64,000 bases of DNA from Lichenihabitans psoromatis (GTDB taxonomy: Bacteria; Pseudomonadota; Alphaproteobacteria; Rhizobiales; Beijerinckiaceae): contig NZ_CP036515.1 of assembly GCF_004323635.1 (NCBI RefSeq), forward strand, positions 4,155,501-4,219,500. The letters run 5' to 3'. The notes beneath the pieces were generated by a model. It saw only the letters and a list, made by a program, of their open reading frames with translations. It was not told where the DNA came from and searched no databases. The position numbers and the translations under genes were made by a program. Shown in pieces: positions 17,813-26,393 of this stretch. Numbering within the stretch: position 1 is the stretch's first letter; each line of letters starts with the position of its first letter.

Positions 17813-17945
17813 TAGACTGTGCGATCGCGGTTGGCAGAGTAACGTTCCTGGTCGCGTCTCCATCGCGCGCCATCGATGACGCATTGCCGCCGATCCCCTC
17901 TTTTTCGTTCCGGCCGCGAGCAATCGCGCCAGATGGGATGCCGCC

Positions 17946-19076
17946 ATGACCGACCGTATTCATCAATTTCTCCGCAATCGTCGTGAAGACGGCCCCTGCC
18001 TCGTGGTCGACCTTGACGTCGTGCGGGACAATTACGCCTGCTTTGCCAAGGCGCTGCCCGACACGCGCGTGTTCTATGCCGTGAAGGCTAACCCGGCTCC
18101 CGAAGTGCTCGACCTGCTGGCCCGGATGGGTTCCTGCTTCGACACCGCCTCGGTGGTCGAGATCGAGCAGGCGCTCGCGACCGGCGCATCGCCAGACCGG
18201 ATCTCGTTCGGCAACACGATCAAGAAGGAGCGCGACATCGCGCGGGCCTACGGGCTCGGCATTCGCCTCTTTGCGGTCGATTGCGAGGTGGAGGTCGAGA
18301 AGATCGCGCGCGTCGCGCCCGGCTCGAAGGTGTTCTGCCGCATTCTCTGTGACGGCGAGGGCGCCGAGTGGCCGTTGTCGCGCAAGTTCGGATGCGTTCC
18401 GGCGATGGCGGCGCGCGTGCTCGAAACGGCGCATCGCTTGGGCCTCGTCGCGTATGGCCTGTCGTTCCACGTTGGGTCGCAGCAGCGCAATCCGGGGATG
18501 TGGGACGGCGCGTTGGCCTCAGCGTCGGGCATTTTCCGGGATTTGGCCGAACGTGGCATTACGCTCCAGATGGTCAATCTCGGCGGCGGGTTTCCGACCA
18601 AGTATCTGAAGGAGGTTCCGGCCGTGAAGGCCTACGGAGAGGCGATCTTCGCGTCGCTTCGGAAGCATTTCGGCAACCGTATTCCCGAAACCATCATCGA
18701 GCCGGGCCGTGGCATGGTCGGCAATGCGGGTGTGATCGAGGCGGAGGTCGTGCTGATCTCGAAGAAGGCCGACGGCGACACGATGCGTTGGGTCTACCTC
18801 GATATCGGCAAGTTCAACGGCTTGGCCGAAACGATGGACGAGATGATCCGGTACCCGATCCGGACGGCGTTCGACGGTGACGAAGCGGAGCCCTGCATCA
18901 TCGCCGGCCCGTCCTGCGACAGCGTTGATGTACTGTACGAAAAGGATCCCTACTGGCTCCCGCTCAGTCTGGAGATCGGCTCGAAGGTTCTGATCGAGGG
19001 GACCGGCGCCTATACGACCACCTATTCGGCGGTCGGCTTTAATGGGTTTCCGCCTTTGAAGTCCTACGTGATCTGA
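17946..19076 (+). CDS. speF: Ornithine (or lysine/ornithine) decarboxylase, alanine-racemase-like fold
   Basis: A 376-residue PLP enzyme of the group IV decarboxylases that makes putrescine from ornithine. The PLP lysine is K47 in VFYAVKANP; later landmarks are SFHVGSQQ near 175, NLGGGFPTKY near 216, EPGRGMVGNAG near 253 and the active-site AGPSCDSVD near 320. The short length is typical of bacterial/eukaryotic-like ODC; lysine use is possible. The preceding speF-like leader implies control by RNA. Putrescine also feeds the homospermidine synthase encoded 5 kb downstream. A GNAT acetyltransferase follows, a common pairing in this group. Confidence 0.9.
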   Translation: MTDRIHQFLRNRREDGPCLVVDLDVVRDNYACFAKALPDTRVFYAVKANPAPEVLDLLARMGSCFDTASVVEIEQALATGASPDRISFGNTIKKERDIARAYGLGIRLFAVDCEVEVEKIARVAPGSKVFCRILCDGEGAEWPLSRKFGCVPAMAARVLETAHRLGLVAYGLSFHVGSQQRNPGMWDGALASASGIFRDLAERGITLQMVNLGGGFPTKYLKEVPAVKAYGEAIFASLRKHFGNRIPETIIEPGRGMVGNAGVIEAEVVLISKKADGDTMRWVYLDIGKFNGLAETMDEMIRYPIRTAFDGDEAEPCIIAGPSCDSVDVLYEKDPYWLPLSLEIGSKVLIEGTGAYTTTYSAVGFNGFPPLKSYVI

Positions 19077-19106
19077 GGTCGATGGGCCGATTTCGGCCCC
19101 GATCTC
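19075..19106 (+). terminator. Strong intergenic hairpin after ornithine decarboxylase
   Basis: GGGCCG (19084-19089) pairs with CGGCCC (19094-19099) around an ATTT loop, extended outward by GAGGTCG against CGATCTC with a two-base bulge. No T-run follows, so this may be an attenuating or mRNA-processing stem between the decarboxylase and the acetyltransferase gene rather than a full terminator. Confidence 0.4.
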
Positions 19107-19221
19107 CGACCCGTTCTCAGCATCGGCGATGGCCGCACCACGCAAGGGTGCCGGCCTTCAGTAGCGGCGTGTGCATACCCACGCCCGTCCCGTTCGTACC
19201 ACCACTCCCCTGGAGGGGCTC

Positions 19222-19830
19222 ATGACCGCCCTCGTCTCTGCACGGCTGTTCTCCGGCGTCTCGTCGGCCTGGCGCACGCTGCGTCCGGTCTCGACCGTGT
19301 TGCGTCTGCGCGACGAACAGCACGACGATGTCGCGGCCCGTGAGGCCCTCCTCGATGCGAGCTTCGGCTTGTCGCGTTTCGAAAAGACCTGTGAGCGCTT
19401 GCGCGAAGGTCGGATCGCAGCGGATGGCCTGAGCTTCGTCGCAACCACTGGCGGCGCCGTGATCGGCACGCTGCGGTTCTGGCATGTGGAAGCGGGACGC
19501 TGCGAGTCGCTGATGCTGGGACCCTTGGCGGTATCGGCCGAGCATCGCTCGCTCGGCATCGGCAAGGCCCTGGTCGAGCATGGGGTGAGCCGCGCCAGAA
19601 AGCTCGGCCACCGGGCGATCATCCTCGTCGGCGATGCGCCCTATTATGCCCAATTCGGCTTTAGCCGCGACACAACGCTTGGCCTGACCCTGCCAGGCCC
19701 TGTCGAGGAGGCGCGGTTTTTAGGCCTTGAACTCGTGCCGGGCGCGCTCGCGTTGGCACGCGGGCGCGTCGTCGGCACGGGACTTCTGTTGGACGGCCGT
19801 CGCCAGGACGGGCTTCGCCTCGCGGCCTAA
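19222..19830 (+). CDS. GNAT family N-acetyltransferase
   Basis: A 202-residue acetyl-CoA-dependent acetyltransferase. The GNAT core runs from RLRDEQHDDVAAREALL, a YhbS-like start, to LMLGPLAVSAEHRSLGIGKAL (the acetyl-CoA-binding Q/RxxGxG/A region, here HRSLGIGKAL near residue 115) and GDAPYYAQFGFSRDT near 140, as in the YhbS group. The ATG at 19222 follows GGAGGGG with good spacing. It lies 145 bases after the ornithine decarboxylase, and such enzymes often sit there in related bacteria, suggesting a polyamine or amino-acid substrate, but the substrate is not shown by sequence. Confidence 0.85.
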   Translation: MTALVSARLFSGVSSAWRTLRPVSTVLRLRDEQHDDVAAREALLDASFGLSRFEKTCERLREGRIAADGLSFVATTGGAVIGTLRFWHVEAGRCESLMLGPLAVSAEHRSLGIGKALVEHGVSRARKLGHRAIILVGDAPYYAQFGFSRDTTLGLTLPGPVEEARFLGLELVPGALALARGRVVGTGLLLDGRRQDGLRLAA

Positions 19831-19860
19831 ATCGATCGAGCCGGCAGAGCGGCGCGACGA

Positions 19861-20562
19861 TCAGTAAGGGTGGCGATCCTGTTTGTCCTGCCAGGCCGTG
19901 TAAGCCTTGAGACCCGTGTCCCGCTCAAAGCCGGGCGTCACGGCGATGCGTCGCTTCTCCCATGGCTTCGTGAAATCCTCATATTGGAACGCATCGTCAA
20001 AGCCGATATGGCTCGTATCGGCTAACGAGGCTGCGAAATAGACGTGGTCGATGCGCGACCAGTAGATCGCGCTCATGCACATCGGGCATGGCGCGCCGTT
20101 GATGTAGATGTCACAGCCCTTCAGCATCTTGGCGCGCTCCGGCACCGGATCCGGCGAACCCGCCTCGCGCGGGATCATCTCCAGGATCGTGCCGGCCCCA
20201 TAGTCGCTGCCCAGAAGCGCTTTGGGATTGAGCCGTTGCGACGCGTCCATGATAGCGGTGATCTCGGCATGGAAGACGGGACATCCGGTCAGCAGCACCC
20301 GGTTCTGTCCGCGCCCGATGATCTCGCCGTCCTTGACGATCACGGCCCCGAACGGCCCACCCCAGCCCTTTTCGACCGACTCGATCGCAAGCCGAGTAGC
20401 CTCCTGCATGAAGATGCGCTTGTCCGGCTCAGGCTTGGCATCGGCCGCCGACGCCGGCTGAAAACCCAGCGTGACGGCAGCCCCTGCTGTCGCGGCCGCA
20501 GCCGTGAAAAAAGCCCGCCGCCCGGCGTCATGGGTCGAACCGCAACCGCATTCTGTCATCAT
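19861..20562 (-). CDS. Tat-exported nucleoside/guanine deaminase-like protein
   Basis: A 233-residue zinc deaminase of the CDA fold. After a twin-arginine signal (AGRRAFFTAAAATAG, cleavage near ASA) come the catalytic FHAEITAI and the zinc-binding PCPMCMSAIYWSRIDHVYFA, the latter very close to guanine deaminases of the GuaD type. A Tat signal is unusual for this family, whose members are normally cytoplasmic. The two ATGs at 20562 and 20559 are both possible. It follows the Tat-exported molybdenum hydroxylase genes on the same strand, separated by 175 bases, hinting at a shared extracytoplasmic N-heterocycle pathway. Confidence 0.85.
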   Translation of the reverse strand: MMTECGCGSTHDAGRRAFFTAAAATAGAAVTLGFQPASAADAKPEPDKRIFMQEATRLAIESVEKGWGGPFGAVIVKDGEIIGRGQNRVLLTGCPVFHAEITAIMDASQRLNPKALLGSDYGAGTILEMIPREAGSPDPVPERAKMLKGCDIYINGAPCPMCMSAIYWSRIDHVYFAASLADTSHIGFDDAFQYEDFTKPWEKRRIAVTPGFERDTGLKAYTAWQDKQDRHPY

Positions 20563-20737
20563 TTTCAAGCCCCCGCTTCAAGGCGAGAGGATGGTCACGA
20601 ATGACTGTCTCGAACAAGCTTCAACAAAGGCCGTAGCGAATCCTGGTTAGTAATCGCCACGGCCTCTCTCGCGAAATGTCAGCATCATCGTCGCGATCCT
20701 CGGCGTCCGTCCCGACGTCGAGGAATGACGCTGCTGC

Positions 20738-22960
20738 TTAAGCCCCCTTCAGACGATCGAAGTCGAACGGCAGCGAACGCAGACGCTTGCCCGTCGCCGC
20801 GAATATCGCATTGGAGACCGCCGGAGCGACGGGCGGCACCCCTGGCTCGCCAACACCCGTCGGCGCTTCAGTCGACGGCATGATGTGGACCTCGATGACC
20901 GGCATATCGGAGATTCGCAGCGGCTCGTAAGTGTCGAAATTCGCCTGATCGACAATCCCCTTATCGAACGTGATCTGGTTGCGGAGCGCCGCGCCGAGGC
21001 CATATCCCGCGCCGCCTTCCATCTGAGCCTTGATCACGTCCGGGTTGATGGCGATGCCGCAATCGACCGCGATGACGATGCGGTTCACCTTCACGTCGGC
21101 ACCATTGACGGTGACGTCCGCCACCATCGCCACATAGGTGTTGAAGCTCTCGTGCACAGCAACGCCCTGGCCCTGTCCGGCCGGCATGGCCTGACCAAAC
21201 CCAGCCTTCTCGGCCGCGAGTTTCAGCACCGCGACATGGCGCGGATGGTCCTTCAGCAACGCCACGCGGAAATCGACCGGGTTCTTGCCGGCCGCATGGG
21301 CGAGGTCGTCCATCATGACCTCGACAGCCTGAGCGGTATGGCTATGGCCGACCGACCGCCACCAGAGCGTCGAGATCGCCGAGGGCGCGTCGTGCCAGTC
21401 GACCAAGCGGTTCGGGATCGAATAGGGCATGTCGGCGACGCCTTCGACCGCGGTCGCATCGACGCCTTCCTTGAACATCACCGGTTCGAAAGCCGTGCCG
21501 CGCATGAAGGACTGCCCGACCAGACGATGCTTCCATGCCGCAACGCCGCCGTTCGCATCAAGCGAGGCTTCGACAGCATGGTAGAACATTGGACGATAGC
21601 GGCCGCCTTTGATGTCGTCCTCACGCGTCCAGACGAGATGCACCGGTCGCTTGCCACCGGCCTTCTTCATGATGGCAGCCGCTTCGGCGAAATAATCGCC
21701 ATTCGGCGTCGCACGACGCCCGAACGAGCCTCCGCCCCACACTGTATGGATGCGGACCTTGTCGGCCGTGACGCCCAAGGTCGCGGCCGCTACCGCCTGC
21801 TCGATGGTGGGAAATTGCGACCCAGCATAGAAGTCATAAGAGCCGTCCGCCGCCTGCTCGATGGTGCAGTTCAAAGGCTCCATCGGCGCGTGCGCTAGGT
21901 AAGGAAACACGAATTCAGCTTGGAGGACCTTGCCGGATGTCTTCAACGCCTGATCCGCATCACCGGCCTTCACGGCGACGGAACCGGGCGTCGCCGCCAA
22001 TGTCTTGTAGTCGGCCAGCATGTCGGCGGTCGAGCGCATCTCCGCCTTGCTGTCGTCCCACTCGATCTTTAGGGCATCGCGCCCTTGCCGGGCCGCCCAC
22101 GTGTTCTCGGCCAGCACCGCCACGCCTTGCGGCACGATGACGACGTCGACAACACCCTTGATGGCGCGGGCCGCCTTGTCGTCGACGCTTTTCAGCGTGC
22201 CGCCAAACCGGGTCGGGCGCTGAAGCACGGCGGTCAGCATATTGGGTCGGCGAATGTCGAGCGCGAATTTGGCCGATCCATCCGTCTTCACGACATGATC
22301 GATGCGGTGTACGGCCGTTCCGATCAGGGTGAAGTCCTTGGCGTCCTTGAGGCGGACCTCGATCGGAACCGGCTGCTGCGCGGCCTTCGCGGCGAGGTCG
22401 CCGAAGGTCGCGGACTTGCCGGACTTGTGGGTCAACACGCCTTTGGTGACCACGACCTCGGTCGCCGGAACCTTCCACTCGTCGACCGCCGCGGCGATCA
22501 GCATGGCGCGGGCCGCAGCCCCCGCCTTGCGGAGTTGCGTCCAGCTGTTGTGGACGGAGGTCGATCCGCCGGTTCCCTGGATCGGTCCGAAATCCGTATT
22601 GTTGTAAAGCTGCGCGTCAGCGGGCGCGAATTCGGCGCGCATCTGCGACCAGTCGGCATCGAGTTCCTCAGCCACGATGGTCGGCAAGCCGGTCGTGACC
22701 CCCTGCCCCATGTCGAGATGTTTGACGATGACCGTGACGGTGTTGTCAGGCGCGATCCGAACGAAGGCGTTGGGGCGCGGGGCGTCCCCGAGAGTCGGGA
22801 CGAGAGCCTTGCCGCCACCGGCGGCCTCTTCGGCATAGCCGCGTCCGCTCATCATGACGAAGCCGATCACGAGCGCGCCTGCACCGGCGGCCTTGAAGAC
22901 GTCGCGGCGCGAGGGGGCAATGGCCGGCGCTGCCGGCCGGTTCATGGTCTTGCTGTACAT
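20738..22960 (-). CDS. Molybdenum-binding subunit of a xanthine dehydrogenase-family oxidoreductase (IorB-like)
   Basis: A 740-residue large subunit related to isoquinoline 1-oxidoreductase and other Tat-exported molybdenum hydroxylases. The signal is [18 protein letters not shown]. Landmarks include [19 protein letters not shown] near residue 75, [11 protein letters not shown] near 115, [17 protein letters not shown] near 405 and the C-terminal [15 protein letters not shown] with [14 protein letters not shown] before the end, which bind the molybdopterin cofactor. The frame is open far upstream, but the ATG at 22960, 10 bases after the partner gene's stop, gives the proper start. Substrate is unknown; aldehydes or N-heterocycles are typical. 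Confidence 0.88.
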   Translation of the reverse strand: MYSKTMNRPAAPAIAPSRRDVFKAAGAGALVIGFVMMSGRGYAEEAAGGGKALVPTLGDAPRPNAFVRIAPDNTVTVIVKHLDMGQGVTTGLPTIVAEELDADWSQMRAEFAPADAQLYNNTDFGPIQGTGGSTSVHNSWTQLRKAGAAARAMLIAAAVDEWKVPATEVVVTKGVLTHKSGKSATFGDLAAKAAQQPVPIEVRLKDAKDFTLIGTAVHRIDHVVKTDGSAKFALDIRRPNMLTAVLQRPTRFGGTLKSVDDKAARAIKGVVDVVIVPQGVAVLAENTWAARQGRDALKIEWDDSKAEMRSTADMLADYKTLAATPGSVAVKAGDADQALKTSGKVLQAEFVFPYLAHAPMEPLNCTIEQAADGSYDFYAGSQFPTIEQAVAAATLGVTADKVRIHTVWGGGSFGRRATPNGDYFAEAAAIMKKAGGKRPVHLVWTREDDIKGGRYRPMFYHAVEASLDANGGVAAWKHRLVGQSFMRGTAFEPVMFKEGVDATAVEGVADMPYSIPNRLVDWHDAPSAISTLWWRSVGHSHTAQAVEVMMDDLAHAAGKNPVDFRVALLKDHPRHVAVLKLAAEKAGFGQAMPAGQGQGVAVHESFNTYVAMVADVTVNGADVKVNRIVIAVDCGIAINPDVIKAQMEGGAGYGLGAALRNQITFDKGIVDQANFDTYEPLRISDMPVIEVHIMPSTEAPTGVGEPGVPPVAPAVSNAIFAATGKRLRSLPFDFDRLKGA

Positions 22961-22970
22961 GGCTGGACCC

Positions 22971-23426
22971 TCAGGCGAGTTTGCTGGAAGCGTCGTGGAT
23001 CGCGGCGCGAATACGGCTGTAGGTGGCGCAACGACACACGTTGCCCGACATCGCCGAGTCGATATCGCCATCGTTCGGCTTGGGCGTCTGCGACAGCAGG
23101 CCGATCGCCGACATGATTTGCCCCGACTGGCAATAGCCGCACTGCACCACGTCGAGCGTCTGCCAGGATGCTTTGACGGCATCGGCGACCTTGCCCTGCA
23201 CGCCTTCGATGGTGGTGATGTCGTGACCGACCGCATCGCTGATCTGGGTCTGGCAGGAGCGGGTCGGCTGGCCGTCGATATGCACTGTGCAGGCGCCGCA
23301 TTGCGCGATGCCGCAGCCAAACTTCGTGCCGGTCATGTTCAGGATGTCGCGAATAGCCCAGAGCAGTGGCATCTCGCCATCCGCATCGAGACTATGGGTC
23401 TGGCCATTGATTTTGAGGTCGATCAT
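22971..23426 (-). CDS. (2Fe-2S)-binding small subunit of molybdenum hydroxylase (IorA-like)
   Basis: A 151-residue iron-sulfur subunit that passes electrons from the molybdenum subunit. The plant-type cluster ligands are C38, C43, C46 and C58 ([15 protein letters not shown]) and the second cluster ligands are C96, C99, C131 and C133 (QCGYC, GNVCRC). It has no signal of its own, so it is probably exported with the Tat-signal-bearing large subunit. Start ATG 23426 with GGAGAC upstream. No FAD subunit or cytochrome is seen in the locus; the electron acceptor is presumably encoded elsewhere. Confidence 0.92.
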   Translation of the reverse strand: MIDLKINGQTHSLDADGEMPLLWAIRDILNMTGTKFGCGIAQCGACTVHIDGQPTRSCQTQISDAVGHDITTIEGVQGKVADAVKASWQTLDVVQCGYCQSGQIMSAIGLLSQTPKPNDGDIDSAMSGNVCRCATYSRIRAAIHDASSKLA

Positions 23427-23829
23427 GGGGGTCTCCGCGATGGAGCGCCGCCCATGTGGCCCGCTCCGATCGTGTTGCTGGAAACGACGGGATGCGGCTG
23501 CCACGGTCCATCGATCGGGGTCGCCACAGATTAGGTTATGGTCACGGCCCGCCTCTCTCATCACGATAAGAGGTCGGGGGGAGAAACACGCAAAAGGCTG
23601 AGCTTCTGGTCGACCTATATTCCGTACCGATCGTTTTCGAAAGTCTCATTATAGCGTTTCCAAACTGAATGACGGCGTCGAACCGCCGCATCGACATCCC
23701 CTTGAAAAACTCTCAGCGCCTGTTCGCGTTTGCCGAAATCCCGCTTCTGGCTTGACCGTGACGGCTAGCTTGGGTCTAAGGCGATGTCGCTGGCGATCGA
23801 TCGCCTGCCTTGCCTATGACGGACGCCCC
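23427..23829. other. Divergent intergenic region between iorAB-like genes and homospermidine synthase
   Basis: About 400 bases with no convincing gene. It must hold the promoters of both divergent units. A locally AT-rich patch lies near 23615-23670 and includes TCATTATAGCG. A candidate promoter for the rightward gene is annotated separately. Confidence 0.5.
23752..23780 (+). promoter_or_regulatory. Candidate promoter for homospermidine synthase
   Basis: TTGACC (23752-23757), a 17-base spacer and TCTAAG (23775-23780) resemble a sigma-70 -35/-10 pair, 50 bases upstream of the start codon. The -10 is a weak match. Confidence 0.4.
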
Positions 23830-25263
23830 ATGACCGACTGGACCCAACACGCCCAATTCGATGGCCCTATCGTCCTGATCGGCTTCGGTTCGATCGGCAA
23901 AGGCGTGCTGCCTTTGCTCGAGCGGCATATCGGTTTCGACAAGGCGCAAATGACCGTGATCGCGCCGGATGATGCCGATCGCGCTTTGCTGGACGAACGC
24001 GGCATCGCGTTTCACAAGGTCGGGCTGACGATCGACAATTACATCAAAGTGCTCAAGCCGCTGCTGACGGCTGGCGGCAAGCAGGCTCTCGTCATCAATC
24101 TGTCGGTCGACGTGTCGTCGGTCGCTATGGTGCGGCTTTGCAAGGAGCTCGGCGCTCTCTACATCGATACCGTCGTCGAGCCGTGGCCGGGCTTCTACAC
24201 CGACAAGCGTCTGACGGTGTCGCAGCGGTCCAACTATGCTCTGCGCGAATCCATGATGGACCTTCGTCGTGCCCATCCCGGCGGCCCCACGGCCGTCACG
24301 ACCTGCGGCGCAAACCCCGGCATGGTGTCCTGGTTCGTCAAACAGGCGCTGCTCAACATCGCCGAGGCCACGGGCTTCGACGCGAGTGAACCGCAGACGC
24401 AGGAAGGCTGGGGCCAGTTAGCCCAGCAACTTGGCATCAAGGGCATCCATATCGCCGAATGCGACACCCAGCGTGCCAAGACCCCGAAGCCGCGCGGCGT
24501 CTTCGTCAACACATGGTCGGTCGAGGGCTTCGTGTCGGAGGGATTGCAGCCGGCCGAGCTCGGCTGGGGCACACACGAGAAGGCTCTGCCGCTCGAAGGT
24601 CAGCGCCACGATTTCGGACCGGATTGTGCCATCTATATGCTGCGTCCCGGCGCTGGCACGCGCGTGCGCTCCTGGACGCCGACAGCTGGTCCTCAGCACG
24701 GTTTTTTGGTCACGCATAACGAGGCCATCTCGATCGCCGACTATCTGACGGTTCATCAAGATGGCAAGGCGGTCTACCGGCCGACCTGCCATTACGCCTA
24801 TCATCCGGCGGACGATGCCGTGTTGTCGCTGGATGAGATGGCCGGGCAGCAGTGGGAGCGTCAAGCAACCTGGACAATCCTCGGCGAGGCCGACATCGTC
24901 GATGGGATCGACGAACTCGGCGTGCTGCTCTACGGCCACGCGAAAAACGCCTATTGGTACGGGTCGCAGCTCTCGATCGAACAGACGCGGGAGCTTGCGC
25001 CCTACCAAAACGCGACCGGGTTGCAGGTCACATCGGCCGTGCTGGCCGGTATCGTCTGGGCGATCGAAAATCCGACAGCAGGTATCGTCGAAGCCGACGA
25101 AATGGATTTCAAGCGCTGTCTCGAGATTCAAACGCCGTATCTTGGGCCGGTGGTCGGCGCCTATACGGATTGGACGCCACTCACCCATCGCGGCGATGGA
25201 CTGTTTCCCGAAGACCTCGACCGTGAGGATCCCTGGCAGTTCAGCAACGTTTTGGTCCGCTGA
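23830..25263 (+). CDS. hss: Homospermidine synthase
   Basis: A 477-residue NAD-dependent enzyme that joins two putrescine units, or putrescine and spermidine, to sym-homospermidine, the main triamine in many alphaproteobacteria. The Rossmann motif LIGFGSIGKGVLPLLERH is at residues 15-32; VEPWPGFYTD, TTCGANPGMVSWFVKQAL near 160 and HNEAISIADYL are typical of bacterial Hss. An open frame extends 26 codons upstream, but the ATG at 23830 gives the usual start. Putrescine would come from the speF product upstream. The fluoride riboswitch begins 15 bases after the stop codon. Confidence 0.94.
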   Translation: MTDWTQHAQFDGPIVLIGFGSIGKGVLPLLERHIGFDKAQMTVIAPDDADRALLDERGIAFHKVGLTIDNYIKVLKPLLTAGGKQALVINLSVDVSSVAMVRLCKELGALYIDTVVEPWPGFYTDKRLTVSQRSNYALRESMMDLRRAHPGGPTAVTTCGANPGMVSWFVKQALLNIAEATGFDASEPQTQEGWGQLAQQLGIKGIHIAECDTQRAKTPKPRGVFVNTWSVEGFVSEGLQPAELGWGTHEKALPLEGQRHDFGPDCAIYMLRPGAGTRVRSWTPTAGPQHGFLVTHNEAISIADYLTVHQDGKAVYRPTCHYAYHPADDAVLSLDEMAGQQWERQATWTILGEADIVDGIDELGVLLYGHAKNAYWYGSQLSIEQTRELAPYQNATGLQVTSAVLAGIVWAIENPTAGIVEADEMDFKRCLEIQTPYLGPVVGAYTDWTPLTHRGDGLFPEDLDREDPWQFSNVLVR

Positions 25264-25277
25264 CCGTTACAGCCGTC

Positions 25278-25389
25278 GATGGGGATGGGGTTCCCCCGAA
25301 ACCGCTCGTGACCGAGCTGATGACTCCTACCGCAAGACACCAGCGGTAGGAGTGCGCCCAAACGGCCGCCTCCTCCCAACAATGGAGGC
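25278..25389 (+). promoter_or_regulatory. Fluoride riboswitch (crcB motif) with translational expression platform
   Basis: The aptamer spans about 25278-25330. A G-rich/C-rich stem (25281-25284 with 25293-25297) is followed by GAAACC and a second stem, GCTCG/CGAGC (25304-25308 with 25313-25317). TGATGACTCCTAC then closes the aptamer, in which ACTCC (25323-25327) can form the pseudoknot with GGGGT (25287-25291). This matches the known crcB RNA layout. Downstream, an 11-bp perfect stem (25323-25333 with 25343-25353) reuses the pseudoknot strand, and GCCTCC (25368-25373) can pair with GGAGGC (25384-25389), which holds the ribosome site of crcB. This suggests that fluoride turns translation on. 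Confidence 0.88.
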
Positions 25390-25395
25390 ACCACG

Positions 25396-25827
25396 ATGAC
25401 GATCCAAACTTATCTGCTCCTGGCGCTCGGCGGCGCGCTCGGCACGCTGGCGCGCTTTACCGTGGCGACCCTCACGGCACCTTGGAGCCAGTCACTGCCC
25501 TGGGGCACGATCGCGATCAATATCGCAGGCTCATTTTTGATCGGCCTCTTCGGCACGCTGACGCTCGCGCATGGCCGCTTCCCGGTGTCAGAAAACATGC
25601 GCTTGTTCGTCATGGTCGGCGTCTGTGGTGGCTTCACGACCTTCTCGTCGTTCAGCCTGCAGACGCTCGACCTGCTTCGCAGCGGCGCGACTCTGCGGGC
25701 TTGCATCAATATCGCCGTCTCGGTGTTGCTCTGCCTCGCGGCTGTCGCGATCGGTCATACGATCGCCTCGGGACTGAATGGCGGCAGCTCGGCCATCGCC
25801 CAGAACCAAGCCGAAGAAGACGCTTGA
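25396..25827 (+). CDS. crcB: Fluoride exporter CrcB/Fluc
   Basis: A 143-residue membrane channel that removes fluoride ions from the cytoplasm; Fluc proteins work as dual-topology dimers. Four hydrophobic segments are visible. GGALGTLARF near residue 12, PWGTIAINIAGSFLIGLF near 35 and VGVCGGFTTFSSFSLQTL near 75 are the family signatures, the last with the phenylalanine and threonine-serine track of the pore. A fluoride riboswitch directly precedes it, confirming the role. The C-terminal extension NGGSSAIAQNQAEEDA is a little longer than usual. Confidence 0.96.
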   Translation: MTIQTYLLLALGGALGTLARFTVATLTAPWSQSLPWGTIAINIAGSFLIGLFGTLTLAHGRFPVSENMRLFVMVGVCGGFTTFSSFSLQTLDLLRSGATLRACINIAVSVLLCLAAVAIGHTIASGLNGGSSAIAQNQAEEDA

Positions 25828-25831
25828 GCCG

Positions 25832-26344
25832 TCAGACGCGCGTGATGCCGGTGGTCGGAGGGAATCGTCGCCGCCGGATCGGCAGAGCGACGAGATGGGT
25901 GGCGAGCCAGCCGACCACGAGGCCGATGCCGGCACTGACGAAGCCCGCCGTCGTGACGGGCAGCGCGGGTTGATAATCTGCATAGGCCTGGCGCGCGATG
26001 CCGGGATCGAAATCCTTGGCCAGCACCGCATATTGCGACAACGGCCCAGCGGTGTCGAACGACGCACGCTGCCGTTCGAGCCGTTCTTCGCGCGCGGTGG
26101 TCTCGGCGATGCTGGCGCCCCGCTCCTGCGCCAACACGTCGGAATTGCCGCGAAGCCGCGCGATCCCCTGGTCGCGGTTCAGCGATTGACTGGCGGCCTC
26201 GGCGTCGAACTGCGTCACGATCGAGCGCAACTCGTCGATCGCGCCGCCGAGCCGTTGCTTATACTGCTGCGTGAACTCCGGCAGTTGCGACGCCAACCCA
26301 GCGAATAGCAGGCCGATCGCCAGCGCAAAACGTCGAAAGATCAT
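25832..26344 (-). CDS. DUF2937 family membrane protein
   Basis: A 170-residue protein with hydrophobic segments at the N-terminus (FALAIGLLFAGLASQ) and near the C-terminus (AGFVSAGIGLVVGWLATHL), and a soluble helical middle (YKQRLGGAIDELRSIVTQFD, then ERLERQRASF) between them, probably periplasmic. This pattern, with PEFTQQYKQRLGGAIDEL, is that of the DUF2937 family of unknown function. The ATG at 26344 has GAGGGA upstream. It is convergent with crcB, with only four bases between the stops. Confidence 0.82.
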   Translation of the reverse strand: MIFRRFALAIGLLFAGLASQLPEFTQQYKQRLGGAIDELRSIVTQFDAEAASQSLNRDQGIARLRGNSDVLAQERGASIAETTAREERLERQRASFDTAGPLSQYAVLAKDFDPGIARQAYADYQPALPVTTAGFVSAGIGLVVGWLATHLVALPIRRRRFPPTTGITRV

Positions 26345-26393
26345 TCTGGTCCCTCTGCGCGGCACGCGGCAGCGCTTTGCCTGCCGTCTTCCT

